Shown piece by piece: positions 43,834 through 53,911 of a DNA stretch of 64,000 nt. A program made the position numbers and the translations under genes. Numbering within the stretch: position 1 is the first letter of the stretch; each line of letters starts with the position of its first letter. Origin of the DNA: Effrenium voratum (Eukaryota; Sar; Dinophyceae; Suessiales; Symbiodiniaceae); assembly GCA_963377175.1 (NCBI GenBank), contig CAUJNA010001424.1, positions 756,881-820,880 of the forward strand. Direction: 5' to 3'. The notes beneath the pieces were generated by a model. It worked only from the letters and a program-made list of their open reading frames with translations. It ran no database searches and was not told where the DNA came from.

Positions 43834-44636
43834 GTCGGGAGTTCTCGGGTCCGGCCGGCGATGGGAAGGATCCCCCGCAGATCTTTTTTGCAGGGGTTTC
43901 CTGATCCTCAAAACGCTCATGGCCAGGACTTTGCTGGACCTCCGTTTGTTTGCCCTCGCTGTCGATTTTTGGGGCGGAGCTGGTGGCCGTGCGGAGTTTG
44001 GGTTCTTTTGCCTCCCCGAACGCCTCAAAGAAGTTGCTTGCAAAAATGCAAATTCCATGTTACACAAAAGAACGGCATCGAATGTGTCGCTCATCCATGC
44101 ATCCCAGAAGGCCGGCTTGCCGCTAATGCGCCCTATCTATCATGTTGCTGGTGCGCAGTAGGGAATGAACATTCCCTTAAAGGAAACCACCAGTTGGATG
44201 GTTTATAGGGGTCATTCTCTCATTCCCTACTTATTGCAGCAGCAAGTCATGTGAACGGCATCCAACTTATCAAGAGCTGGGTCAACGTTTGGGACATGTT
44301 GGGACCATTTTGTTACTTCTTTGGGTGTTGACTCAAGTATGATGAATAAAGGTGTGTTTTTTCAATCCGGGGCTTAGGGTGGAGGGTTGACCAAGATAAG
44401 GAACCATTCTCTAAACCATTTCGTTCACGCGATGTGCGTTTGAGATGCACTAAACGCCCCCGGCTTTGGCCCATTGTTTGAGTTGGGAGATGGCGGTTTA
44501 TGGTGAACCTGTCTTCTTAATTTAGATGTTTCACTTCCAGGGCAGGATTGACCCACGCTTGGTTGGCTAGAAGGGTAAGCATTCTAGCTGAACCCCACTC
44601 CACCCCACTGGGTGCGGCTCCAGACATTGGGCCGAG

Positions 44637-44742
44637 GATCTTCCGGGACATCCCTCGGGACATGTCGCGCACCTGCGCGCTGGACCTGGACGTCTACGTC
44701 ACGGACTTCACCAACGACGAGCACAGCGCCAACCCGGAGATC
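44637..44742 (+). CDS. Exon E44
   Basis: Encodes IFRDIPRDMSRTCALDLDV then YVTDFTNDEHSANPEI. It starts GCCGAG|GATC. The end is approximate: a GT donor after GAGATC gives phase 0, which suits E45 at 50.8 kb. The frame remains open to a stop at about 44838, so this could also be the last exon of a gene. Confidence 0.75.
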
Positions 44743-44812
44743 GTCGCGCCTCGGCGCATCCAACGTCGCCCTGGGCCCTTGACAATGGCTGCGTCTCAAT
44801 GGCCGCGTCTCA

Positions 44813-44881
44813 AAATAGGGGGTCCCCTTTTGGGATAGTCGAAACCAAACGGAAAACGAACAAATCGGGGTCCCCTATTTG
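44813..44881. repeat. Fold-back element with AAATAGGGGGTCCCC ends
   Basis: AAATAGGGGGTCCCC at the left and GGGGTCCCCTATTT at the right are inverted repeats around an A-rich loop of about 40 bases. It lies in the interval between E44 and the alpha-kinase gene. Confidence 0.75.
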
Positions 44882-45059
44882 GAGAAAAAGCCAAATAAAA
44901 TTACCCCCGAAACGGGCTGAAGAGGCTGCAAGAGGGACCCGTGCGGCCTGCTGAGCTGAACCAAGTGTGTGGATTTCAGAAGCTCAAAGCGAGCCTATAG
45001 ATGCCCTTCAGGGCCACTTTGTCCACTTGGTAAAGTCTATGCTTGGATTCTTCTAGGGG

Positions 45060-45172
45060 TTGATTCCCCGTTCTTTTCAACCATCGTCTTTCAAAAAACG
45101 GCCGTTTTCCCTGGGTTTCCGAAGGTTTTCTAGAAACAAGGATCCCTGGAAAGAATGGGGAAGGTACCCCTG
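45060..45172 (+). repeat. Dispersed repeat, AGGATCCCTGGAAAGAATGG family, longest copy
   Basis: Begins near GTTGATTCCCCGTTC, passes TTTTCCCTGGGTTTCCGAAG and ends GGGGAAGGTACCCCTG. It lies 60 bases upstream of the alpha-kinase ATG, so it occupies the place of its promoter or 5' UTR. Confidence 0.75.
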
Positions 45173-45232
45173 GAATACTACAGCCTTGACTGCCCTCTTT
45201 GATCTTGTGCAGCTGCTCAAGTTTTCAGTGCC

Positions 45233-45900
45233 ATGGGGGTGACCACCTCCAAAGCGCGGCCCTTGCGCCACCAAGCGGGGGAGGAAGACTACGTGCCTTC
45301 AGAGCAGTTCCACCAGGTGGAGTTCGAGCCTGAGTCCTTTGCGCATGGCAGCGTCCGCGAGGCGCTATGCCGCGCAACATGTGCTATGGCGTCGGGCAGA
45401 AAAATGGACATACGTATTGTTGACACCGTGTTATTATAACAAATGGATATTCATTGTTGACCCCATATTACTCAACCTCTGTTTATGAATAGGGGGTGTT
45501 CATTTATGGGTTTAGTGGGGGAGTCAGACCACTTTTGCAGGGGAAGGCCCCTCTATTAATAAACTGGTTGGTTAATAGGGGGTCTACATCAGGTCCAAAG
45601 AAGTTCTGTTTTTTGTTTCTTTCGACCCACTGGTTTTGCGGGCCGGCTGAGTTAAAATGGCAAAGAAGGGTCCCAAGATGGGTGTCCTTGAAAATAGGGA
45701 CCCCCTCCCCCAAAACAGAACAATAAACTAACTTAATTCAATCAATAGGGGAAAACAAGCACACAAACAAACAAACAAACAACAACAAACACACAACCAA
45801 CCAACCAACCAACCAACCAACCAACCAACCAACCAACCAACCAACCAACCAACCAACCAAACAAACAAACAAACAAACAAACAAACAAACAAACAAACAA

Positions 45901-45932
<32 letters not shown>

Positions 45933-47847
45933 ACAAACAAACAAACAAACAATGCAATACACAGACACACAAGCAAACAATCAAACCCACCCACCCACCC
46001 ACCCACCCACGCCCGCACGCACGACGCACGCACACACCCACGCCCATGTGTGGGCAAACAACCGCGCCAGAGGGTGCGAAATCTGTAGCCAACCGCTGGC
46101 CAATTGTTGCCTGGAGGCGTTCAAGGGGCGCATTTTCTCCAAAGAGTTCGAGGAAAGGCAGATTGTCGTACCCGAGCCGGGCGGAGGATGGACGGCCGTG
46201 ACATACCAGGGCAGAAAGACGTACCCTTGCGTCGCCAAGATTTTCCGAGAAGGAGAGCACGCAGAAGATGCCAGGAAGTGGGATCAGGACCTTCTGCTTC
46301 AGAGCAAGTGCGAGCAACTGGCAGAGACTTTTAACCAGAAGTTCAAGCCAAGCCGCCGCATCAAGTTCGCCAAGGCCTTGCTGTTTGAGGTTACCCACCG
46401 CGGGTCTACCAGCCAGGTGTGTTCTCGCAGTTGGGCTACTGGTACTATCGCAGGGGTGGCCGTTCCATTGTCAAAACGGCATGTCTTTTTCACTTGCGGT
46501 TTTCCTGAGTTTCCACCAAACATACCAAAACACTGGCTTAAGGCTTGTCAGTCTTTCCTTCATGTTTCTTGTGTTTTTTTTTAAGGCCGACCAAGCAGCC
46601 ATGTCGTTTTCCGGTGGGATTTCTCCCAGGTGCGTGGGGCATTTGCCCTCGCAGCGCCGGAGCTGGCGGCGGTGGCCTGGGTTGCCTCTGGGGCACTGGG
46701 GCTGATCGGCTTCGGTCTGGGCTCCAAGGAGCAGCCAGCCAAAGTCAAGGAAGGCCTGGGGAGGGGGCTGGGGGGGAGGGGGGGAGGGGGGGAGGGAAGG
46801 GGGGAAAAAAAGCAGCCAGCATTGGCGCGAGTTGTTTCAAGCTGAAGGCAACATAAATGGATGAAGTGCGCTGATGGAGTCTGTGAGTTTTCAAGATATA
46901 TTTGCTTGAGGCGAGAAGATCTTGGTGGAGCCTTATTTGAATGGCTTCTTCGTGAAAGTGAACAGCAATTCCGGGAAGTGGAAGGATTCTGCGGATGCTC
47001 GGGCGGCACAAGCCTTCTCGCACTGGACCTGGGCACACACAGAGGGAAAGCTCTTGGTATGCGACCTGCAGGGTGTGCTTCAAGAGGACCGGGCTCATTG
47101 GGGTTGCCCAACCGACATGGGTTCGTTGCACTTGAATCGGTCCAATACTGGCCAAAATCCGGCACCACCCAAGACACCATGGGAAGCCATTGTTTGTTGG
47201 TATTACAGGGAATCATATCATTCTAGGGTTTCTTAGGTGGTGCAGGACTTCATCCATCCACAGCATGGTTTTCCCCGCACAGACCCCCTTAGTTGGCTAT
47301 GGCTCTCCCTTGGACGATCCCGCCAGAGGCGAGCTTCAGAGAGATTGAGCCCAGAGATATGGAAAATGGCTGGTTTAGTCTGCAACTTTTGTCATTCCCA
47401 GCAAAGGATCAACCACTTGTCAATCTAACGCAACGGCTCTGGCAGGGTTTCAAACCAAACATCACCTGCCAACAGGTGATATTTGTCGATACGCAAGCTA
47501 TAAACTATTTCCAACAACCTTACTAAAGGGCATGTAGTAGGTCCCCCCAACAACTGTTTGATTTTCTTTCCCATGTTCAAGATCCCACTAGATGTCCAAA
47601 AAGCAGTGGTTGGGTGCTGCTACTGGTCCAGTTTTCTCAATGAGCCCAGGAACACTGAAGCAGACAACAAATAACCACCTGGCGCCAGGACGGCACTTGG
47701 CTCCTCACCGACCCTGCAGCACACTCCAGACACGGAGGTAAGGGCCCGACCGACCTGGGATGTGTAGGGGTGCACGCATTCTTCCACCACCACAAATGCA
47801 ACGACCTCTGCAAAGGCTTAGCCAAGCCTGACTCATGGACGCCATGA
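45233..47847 (+). CDS. Alpha-kinase (MHCK/eEF2K/TRPM7-type protein kinase), five exons
   Basis: Exons 45233-45380, 46073-46416, 46630-46753, 46911-47086 and 47689-47847 join in frame to 316 residues. Donors in order are GT, GT, GC, GA; acceptors are all AG|G. Alpha-kinases phosphorylate Ser/Thr, often in helices. N-lobe: F-x-x-G-S-V-R-E-A-L (about 36-45) and the catalytic Lys105 in YPCVAKIFR, then the helix with EHAEDARKWDQDLLLQSK. C-lobe: ILVEPYLNGFFVKVNSNSG (209-227), D257-L-Q-G, L-T-D-P (270-273), GPTDLG (283-288). The zinc site His243, His299-x-Cys301-x3-Cys305 is complete, so it should be active. Residue 2 is Gly in MGVTTSK, a good N-myristoylation signal. Between the lobes, exon 3 inserts about 40 residues, many hydrophobic (AAPELAAVAWVASGALGLIG). 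The exon 1-2 join is the least certain. The domain nearly fills the protein; TGA is at 47845. Confidence 0.9.
45758..46033. repeat. Compound tetranucleotide array in the kinase's first intron
   Basis: Successive blocks of (AAAC)n, (AACC)n about 45795-45860, (AAAC)n, (AAGC)n about 45903-45930, (AAAC)n, then (ACCC)n and (ACGC)n. It ends about 40 bases before kinase exon 2. Cys/Leu/Val and Trp/Leu/Val frames through it are artefacts. Confidence 0.95.
47160..47265. mobile_element. Fold-back element, 27-bp-end family, copy 2 (inverted)
   Basis: The reverse complement matches 41820-41940 through the right-hand arm (47236-47262) and the interior (CACCTAAGAAACCCT, AATACCAACAAAC). The other arm is reduced to GCACCACCCAAGACACC. 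It lies in intron 4 of the alpha-kinase gene (47087-47688). Confidence 0.85.
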
Positions 47848-47999
47848 GTTGTTTTATTTCTGCGCCGCTCAGTTTGTTTCTCCGCGTGCTTTCCTGAAAA
47901 AGCAGGAAGCTTATGCTTTGGGTATCCATTCTGCCTCAGGATCTACCAAGCTCGCCGCCCATCATACCATCCGTTAGCAGCACAACATTCTCATGGCAA

Positions 48000-49686
48000 A
48001 TGGCCGATGCTTCTCTTTGTGCTCACAAGCAGGAGGGAGGCACGTGCTATGCCCATGCCGCTGCCACGGTGGTCAGAGCAGCAGTGGGGCGCATCATTGG
48101 GCGCACTCCTGAGCACTTTGATCGTATGGTGGGCCGCATCGCAAGCTGCAGCCAGAATAGGCATTTTTCTTCCCCCACAAAGAAAACACTGAGATCGTAG
48201 TTGGTGGTTTGGATTGGTGGCTTGAGATTTACACGGTAAATAGGACGCGACTACCAAACCACCAATCCAAACCACCAAATACGAAGAAGCTGATAATTCT
48301 GCGATTTGCAGCCTGCCCTAAGCCTTTTTTAGCCTCCGGCGCCCTAGGCATCATCAAGAAGTACGGCAGCGACGGCGGCTGTACGGCTGCAGTGCTGGCA
48401 GACGAATGCCGCGGCTTGAATCTGAGGCACGAGTTTGTGACTTGCGAGGGCGCAGAGAAGGCGCTGGAGATGGGGCATCCGATTCTGGCATGCTTTTGGC
48501 TCACCAAGAAGATGTGGAAGGCAGGGTCGCTCACCCAAGTCGGTTCCCCAATAGAAACTGCCCCAAACCGATTGTTTAATCATGAATGGCTCATGATTTG
48601 AACAACTCGGAACACCATGATTTGAACAACTTGAACTTGTCATGGGTTAAAGTTTTGGGGTTCAGTTGCCCAACTCGGAAGGCCTTCTCCAAATTCTTCC
48701 AGGACAGCCCCTTCGGCGTCTTGATGGCCCTGCCGGCGCCTGGCAAAGATGTCACCGACGGGCACGCTGTGGTGCTGATGGGGCAAAAGAAGGCTGGGAG
48801 TTTGCCAAATAGCGCCCAACGACATGGGAAGAGCGGTCGTTGGATGCTTGCAAGGAAGCCGTTGTGTTTGTTACCTCTTCATGTGCGAGGAAAATATCTA
48901 AGGTCCTAAATCCGTTGGGGAGTGCTGCCAATGGGGGGAGTCCTGCCACAATCCGTGTAGGGCCAGCAGAATGTTTGAGGTGCTAGTTTCTATATGGGGG
49001 GTTGATCAAAAGGTCCGGTAAACACGGGATGACTGGTTGGAAGCCCACTAGGGAGAGGATATTTCCCACATGGGAAAAGTTGCCCGTGGTCAAAACTGAC
49101 CCCCCAAATAGCTCAACCAATGGCATGTGAGGAAGATGTCCTCAGGACTCGGACCTAAAGCCATCGATTTGGGTGCAAAGCCGTGATTCTTGAGGATACC
49201 CTTGTTCACCTTTGTTTATAGGAAGCCAAGCACAAACAACCAGGTCCCACCACAAATACCTGCCCTAGGGTTCAACCCCATTCAAATGGCAAGGACCCAC
49301 TTTGCATGATGAAACTCCTATGAACAATAGTTGAATATCAACCCATGGCTTTGCTGCCCTTAATCCCTGAGACCACCCTTGGGCGTCAGGACGCTTTCTT
49401 CTTGAAGAACTCTTGGGGCCCGGACTTTGCATCGGATGGCTTCTTCCGGGTCAGCAAAGGTCTTTTTGACCAACTTGAGACCACGAAGCTTGGTTAGCCA
49501 TTGCGCCGTTGTTTGAGGGAACCCCCCCCAAAACGAACAAGGAAAGGGCATTTGTGGTTTCTCTTCAAAAGCCACGTCAAAAACCCACAAAGGAAGTACC
49601 AGCACGTGTACTTCCTGGAGAGCGACTTGACGGCCCAAGACCGAAAAGCCTATCGCCGATTTCAGGCACATGAGCGGCACACTTGA
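48000..49686 (+). CDS. Papain-like (C1-type) cysteine peptidase, multi-exon
   Basis: Exons 48000-48132, 48348-48520, 48682-48792 and 49390-49459 join in frame; a last coding piece ends at TGA 49684. Active-site residues are all present: Gln11 and Cys16 in QEGGTCYAHA, His130 in DGHAVVLMG, Asn146 in FLKNSWG, then DGFFRV, the usual C-terminal strand. At about 160-190 residues it is a bare catalytic domain: no signal peptide and no inhibitory propeptide are visible, so a cytosolic or unconventional enzyme is likely, unless 5' exons are missed. The start is the ATG at 48000 (MADASLCAHK); an in-frame ATG at 47913 would add 29 residues, and a stop at 47895 bounds it upstream. The final piece (YQHVYFLESDLTAQDRKAYR) reads well but its phase does not fit the 49459 donor, so one junction is wrong. 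It lies 152 bases after the alpha-kinase stop. Confidence 0.82.
48201..48278. repeat. Perfect 20-bp hairpin in peptidase intron 1
   Basis: TTGGTGGTTTGGATTGGTGG at 48201-48220 and its exact reverse complement at 48259-48278 around a 38-base loop. It occupies over a third of the 215-base intron. The same arm sequence recurs at about 61516-61538. Confidence 0.9.
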
Positions 49687-49798
49687 GCAGCTCTAGACAC
49701 CCCCCGTTACATGCCAAGCAAGAGCAAGAGCGGTAGCCTCGCGCGTAAGCAACTTGATATGACATAGCGATTCATGGGAGGTTTAGAAGCTCGCTCAC

Positions 49799-50610
49799 AT
49801 GAATTTGCGGAGCTTCATCGCCCCTGGCCAGCTCGAGAGTGGAAGCGCAGATATCGGTGTTAAGAAAGAAAAACCGATGGGCAACCAGCACCCTCCAGCT
49901 GCTTCCTCCCATGTTAAAGCCAAAACAATAAAACGAACAAGCTCTGTCCGAAAAGCGGTCGCTGGGGGTGCCGGCCCTGGAATCTTGGGCTGGCAACGTG
50001 CAGGTGGGGGCAAAGAGAAGCTCCGCAGCACTGCCACAATTTCTGGCAGCAAAGCTGCCCCAAGTAGGCTGGGTTTTTCAAAGCTTGAAATCGGTGTGCC
50101 CAACGCATCCCGACGGGAGGCTCCCCTGGCGTCACGACGGATTACGGACCAGGGCCCCACCCATTTTGAAGAGCCCAGGCAGGTTAGCCCCCCAAAGTTG
50201 GGGTGTTATGGAGAGTTGAACCTGCAAGCGCTTCCAAATATCCATAGCGGCTATTGCCATAGCGACCGATCGATCTGACTCTCAGGTCTCCCCAATTGAG
50301 AATAGTTGTCAGTAGCTGCGACCAAAAAGGGCGGCCCTTGGCTGCTGGGGCCTTGGGAGCTCACGGCCGCCTAAAGGGAATCCGCTCGAAGTACCGAAAA
50401 GCCTTGAGAACAGTTGAACGGGCAAAAGAAAGGATGTTCGACAAGCCATGGCAAGACACTGCCCAGATCTGCGAGCGTTGCAACTTGTTTGCCTGCAACT
50501 CGCCTTTGTGCGAGTGTTTCTCCGTAGCAGTGTCAAGCCTTTGTCACTCACCACTTTCTCCAATATGGGTGTGTTTGTTCAGGCAACCCATTTTGGCCAG
50601 TAGGGAATGA
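49799..50610 (+). CDS. Candidate small gene, basic N-terminus and Cys cluster (unrecognised)
   Basis: An open frame starts at ATG 49799 (MNLRSFIAPGQLESGS), rich in Ser, Lys, Arg and Gly, and could be spliced at EEPRQ|GTT (about 50184) to AAAG|GGA at 50377. There it reads GIRSKYRKALRTVERAKER, then MFDKPWQDTAQICERC and NLFACNSPLCECF. The Cys spacing C-x-x-C-x6-C-x5-C-x-C could bind metal. The starting ATG lies 112 bases after the peptidase stop. A second frame is open over part of the first exon, and no family is recognised. Confidence 0.35.
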
Positions 50611-50792
50611 GGGAACAGAAGGACCCCAAACTGAACCATCCAACTGGTAGTTATTCTTTTCTGGTTGTTTTTGTTTGGGGGGGGTCCATATTTTATTGCA
50701 CACCCAATTTGCACCTCCTTTTTCAGGTGCTGTTCGGGGCGTTGGCCCCATTTTAAGTCACCCAACAGACCACCGAGAGAGACGTCTCCTAG

Positions 50793-50935
50793 GAAGCTAT
50801 CACCGTGCGCGGCGGCGCGCCTGAGATGTCTCGCACCATCCGGCGCGCCTGCCACCCCGCCGCTGCCAACGACAACTCGCGGCTCTACAACTGCGTGCAC
50901 CGAGAGCCCTTTGGCCTCAGAGATTCGGAGATTCG
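50793..50935 (+). CDS. Exon E45 of giant gene (or first seen exon of a second gene)
   Basis: Encodes EAITVRGGAPEMSRTIRR then ACHPAAANDNSRLYNC and VHREPFGLRDSEI. It starts TCCTAG|GAA, phase 0 as E44 would supply. It ends ATTCG|GAT (GA donor), joining E46 as EI-R-NLDEW. Two overlapping frames are open, but this one is the most protein-like. The intron 50936-51555 shows nothing distinct. Confidence 0.7.
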
Positions 50936-51555
50936 GATCGATCCACCCAAAAAATAGACGAAGGAACCGGGGCGTGTCTGTGTTTTTTTTTGTTTTAACT
51001 GGAGCTCCAAGATGGCTTCGTGTTTTTGTTTGTTTTGTTTTTTTTTCTCGTTTGAAAGCACGCAAAAGGGGAGACACGACCCATTTGTGCTGACAAAATA
51101 TTTAATGCAACATAATAATGATGACAGAATACTGGCCTGCAGTTCAACATGGACAAGCAACCGCCTATTCAAGGGTATCCACACCCGAAATGCCAAATGA
51201 TTGGAACGGCTTGATTCCTTGAAGTGACCAGAGGCAAACGGCCACCACTCATTTTGAGGCTCCATATCGTGTGTGGCCGTACCAGACATGAGCCAATGTC
51301 AACCACCACAAACAAATTGAACGGATTCCCTCCAGCACCCGCCAACTTTTCCCATGTCGAAATCCCCAAGTCGTCTTTGGGGGTGCTGGTGCTGGTGCCT
51401 TGCTTGGCTTCCATTTGCTTAATAAGAATATGTCTTATTTCCCCTGTTGGTTTTAAAGGGAATCGATTTCACTGGCAAGATGTTTATATTTTTGCCAGCG
51501 GACGTATCTGCAAATGGAAGTTGGTGGTCCGTCTTGGGCCACTTCGGACGCCGAG

Positions 51556-51655
51556 GAATCTCGACGAGTGGGTTTTGAGCCTCACCTCGGACCGCGCCCT
51601 CCGCGTGGATGCGAAGATCTCGCCGGGGGTGGTGCCCCGGAGTCCAAGCGAAGAG
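51556..51655 (+). CDS. Exon E46: possible LamG-like strand
   Basis: Encodes NLDEWVLSLTSDRALRV then DAKISPGVVPRSPSEE. L-D-E-W-V-L-S-L-T-S-D-x-x-L-R-V-D-A resembles the W-x-x-L-x-x-x-x-D ... R-x-Y-V-D-G region of LamG. It starts CCGAG|GAAT and ends GAAGAG|GTT (GT donor), phase 0. The intron 51656-53127 has a possible extra exon near 52955-53030 (DHSLCEMTGWYYK), phase not fitting. Confidence 0.8.
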
Positions 51656-53127
51656 GTTCCTTCGGATGGTACTGACCTGGCCATTAAGTTTCGCAAAAGT
51701 GACGAGTCCAAAAGTGACCAGTCCCACGTAGTCCCACTAAAAGGGGACACCCCCTATGAATCAACCAGGGTTTGAGAATCTCAGGTCAACGTTAAGTTGC
51801 AACCAAAAAGAGTACCATCCGTTTCAGGGGCGTGACATGGACAGACTTTTGACCACTACCTGTGGAAACATGATGGCAGGCATATCCATTCAACATCTTT
51901 AGTGGAAAGGGCACCACCGACCTCTGAACGGCGGTGTTACTTGGGGCCGCAACGACAATGACGCTGGGCGAACCTATTTTTTAACTCATATCCCTCCAGG
52001 GCTTGTCCAGATTTGGGTCCGTAACTGGGGGGCATTGGGCTCAGAGAAGGCTAGCTGTTTAGTGTCAGAATAGGGGAACCCCCCACCCCCCCGGCAGGCA
52101 CAGCGAGAAAACACCGACTCAACTTCGAACTTCGAAGGAAATCCAGAGGGAACCTCGACATCTGGAGCCATGCCTCGCGTGGGTTTTCTGTTTTCTTTGA
52201 GTCTACACGCTGTTTTTTGTCGGATTTTGGATAGGGACACCGAAAGCAAAATTCCGCCATGTTGGAGCCTTAAAGACGAGACCACCCATGTTGCCTGCGA
52301 GCAGGCCAGTTTTTGGCGCCCGGCCTGAGGCAGCCACAGCGGACTTCGGGCCTTTGATTTCTGCTTTTTTCTTTGAGCTTCAATGAGGTAAGCAGAGGGG
52401 TCTCTTTTTGCCACCTTTTGTGAGACAATTGCGAAGACCCCCTCAAGAAGGAATCCTTTACTAAGAGGGGGTCGATCAATTGTGCACAAAGGTGGCAAAA
52501 AGACCCCCCTGATTAGGCAGGTGAAATGTTTTGCGTGCAATTTGCTTGCTTGTTCTTTGTTCTCATCTGGTCAAGAAGGTGGTGATCTGCTGGCTGCAAT
52601 ACTGCCAAATGTGCCATGCTCAAAATATTGTCATGGACCCCCTAAAAAGTTCCACAAGAATGATGAGGACGTCTTCTAGCATGTTCCGTATGTTCGGAGT
52701 TTTGACCATTGGATTTGGTTTAGGAGAAACGAAGGACCGCAAAAGCGATTTTCTGTGAGCAAGCACCCCCCAAGGCATAGTTTACAGGAGTCAAACCAGA
52801 GGGGAACCGCGAGGGTTATGATCCTTCGTTGCGCAGTGACTTCGCTTGAACGCGCCGATTGGGCAGTGAGTGTTGTCTTGTTGCCGCCTTGTGATAAGGA
52901 TTCCAACTGCATACGACAGCCATGCGCAATGCGGACGTTGCATGGAGTAGGTGACCACTCGCTTTGTGAAATGACAGGCTGGTATTACAAGATACATCGC
53001 GCCCGCAAGTCATCGAAATGCCTCCAGGTGAATTGTTCAAAAGGATGCAGGCACTAGTACCAACTTCAGGGCTCCAACCATAAAGTTTCATAGTCCAAAC
53101 GGACGGCTGCGGCCTTGGCTTCCTGAG

Positions 53128-53187
53128 GATATGTACGCCAAGGATGGCATGTTGCTGAGCGGCGTTGCAACCATCGAATGCGTCCAG
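53128..53187 (+). CDS. Exon E47
   Basis: Encodes DMYAKDGMLLSGVATIECVQ exactly (20 codons). It starts CCTGAG|GAT and ends GTCCAG|GCC (GC donor); phase 0 on both sides, matching E46 and E48. The intron 53188-55028 (1.8 kb) includes a degenerate ACCGTGAAA repeat (53741-53911) and an unassigned 138-codon open frame (53994-54410). Confidence 0.7.
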
Positions 53188-53740
53188 GCCGATCGCCGAA
53201 ATCGAGCCCGGCAAGTTTTAGGGCTTGGGACCCCAAAGTTTACACCATTCATCGTTGTTTGCTCAGTTTTGATATACATGGCCCCAGCACGTCCATGTCC
53301 GAGTTTTCTTTGGGCGGAGCTTGTTTACTAGTAAAACTTGGGCTCGACCATGTTTTACTCAAAGCCAATGTTTTACTGGCAGTCCATTGTTGCTCAAGCT
53401 GTCAAACATCGGCTTTCATACTATTGCATCCCCTTCCCTTCCCCCCTCCCCCCGTCATCTACCCTCTCCAGAAAGACAGCCAAATGCGCCCACGCGCGTT
53501 TCCACCCAAAAGGAGGAGGGTTTCTGAAGCCCCTTCCTCTCCCTTCCCCTCCACCCTCTACTGCAGTATGCCTCGCTCTTCAGTTTTCGGGCAATAGTTT
53601 CATGCCCAAATTTTAGGGTATGAGCTTCACACCCTCCTAAACGACTTTGTTTCCCCGTGAATGTAATTAAACAAGTGGGTGTGAGGAGGGTGGTTGTGGG
53701 CGGGACTGTTCAATAATAACCATTGAAAACGCAAGGAGAA

Positions 53741-53911
53741 CCACGGTAAATACCGTGAAGCCCTGTGCGAACTCCGCATTCACCCCGAGCGAACACCGTG
53801 AGAACCGCGCGAACACTGAATACCGTCAATAGCCCGTGAAAACACCGTGAACATTCCGTGAAAACCCCGTGAAAATACCGAAAAAACCCAGTGAAACCCA
53901 CTGAACAACCA
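53741..53911 (+). repeat. Degenerate short tandem repeat, ACCGTGAA units
   Basis: About a dozen imperfect occurrences of CCGTGAA(AA)C / GCGAACACCGTGAGAACC spaced 10-14 bases. Confidence 0.65.

Noticed and set aside
45728..46398. Cys/Leu/Phe/Val and Gly/Trp/Leu/Val 'membrane' frames on the minus strand
   Set aside because: Translations of the AAAC/AACC/AAGC array, antisense to the alpha-kinase exon.
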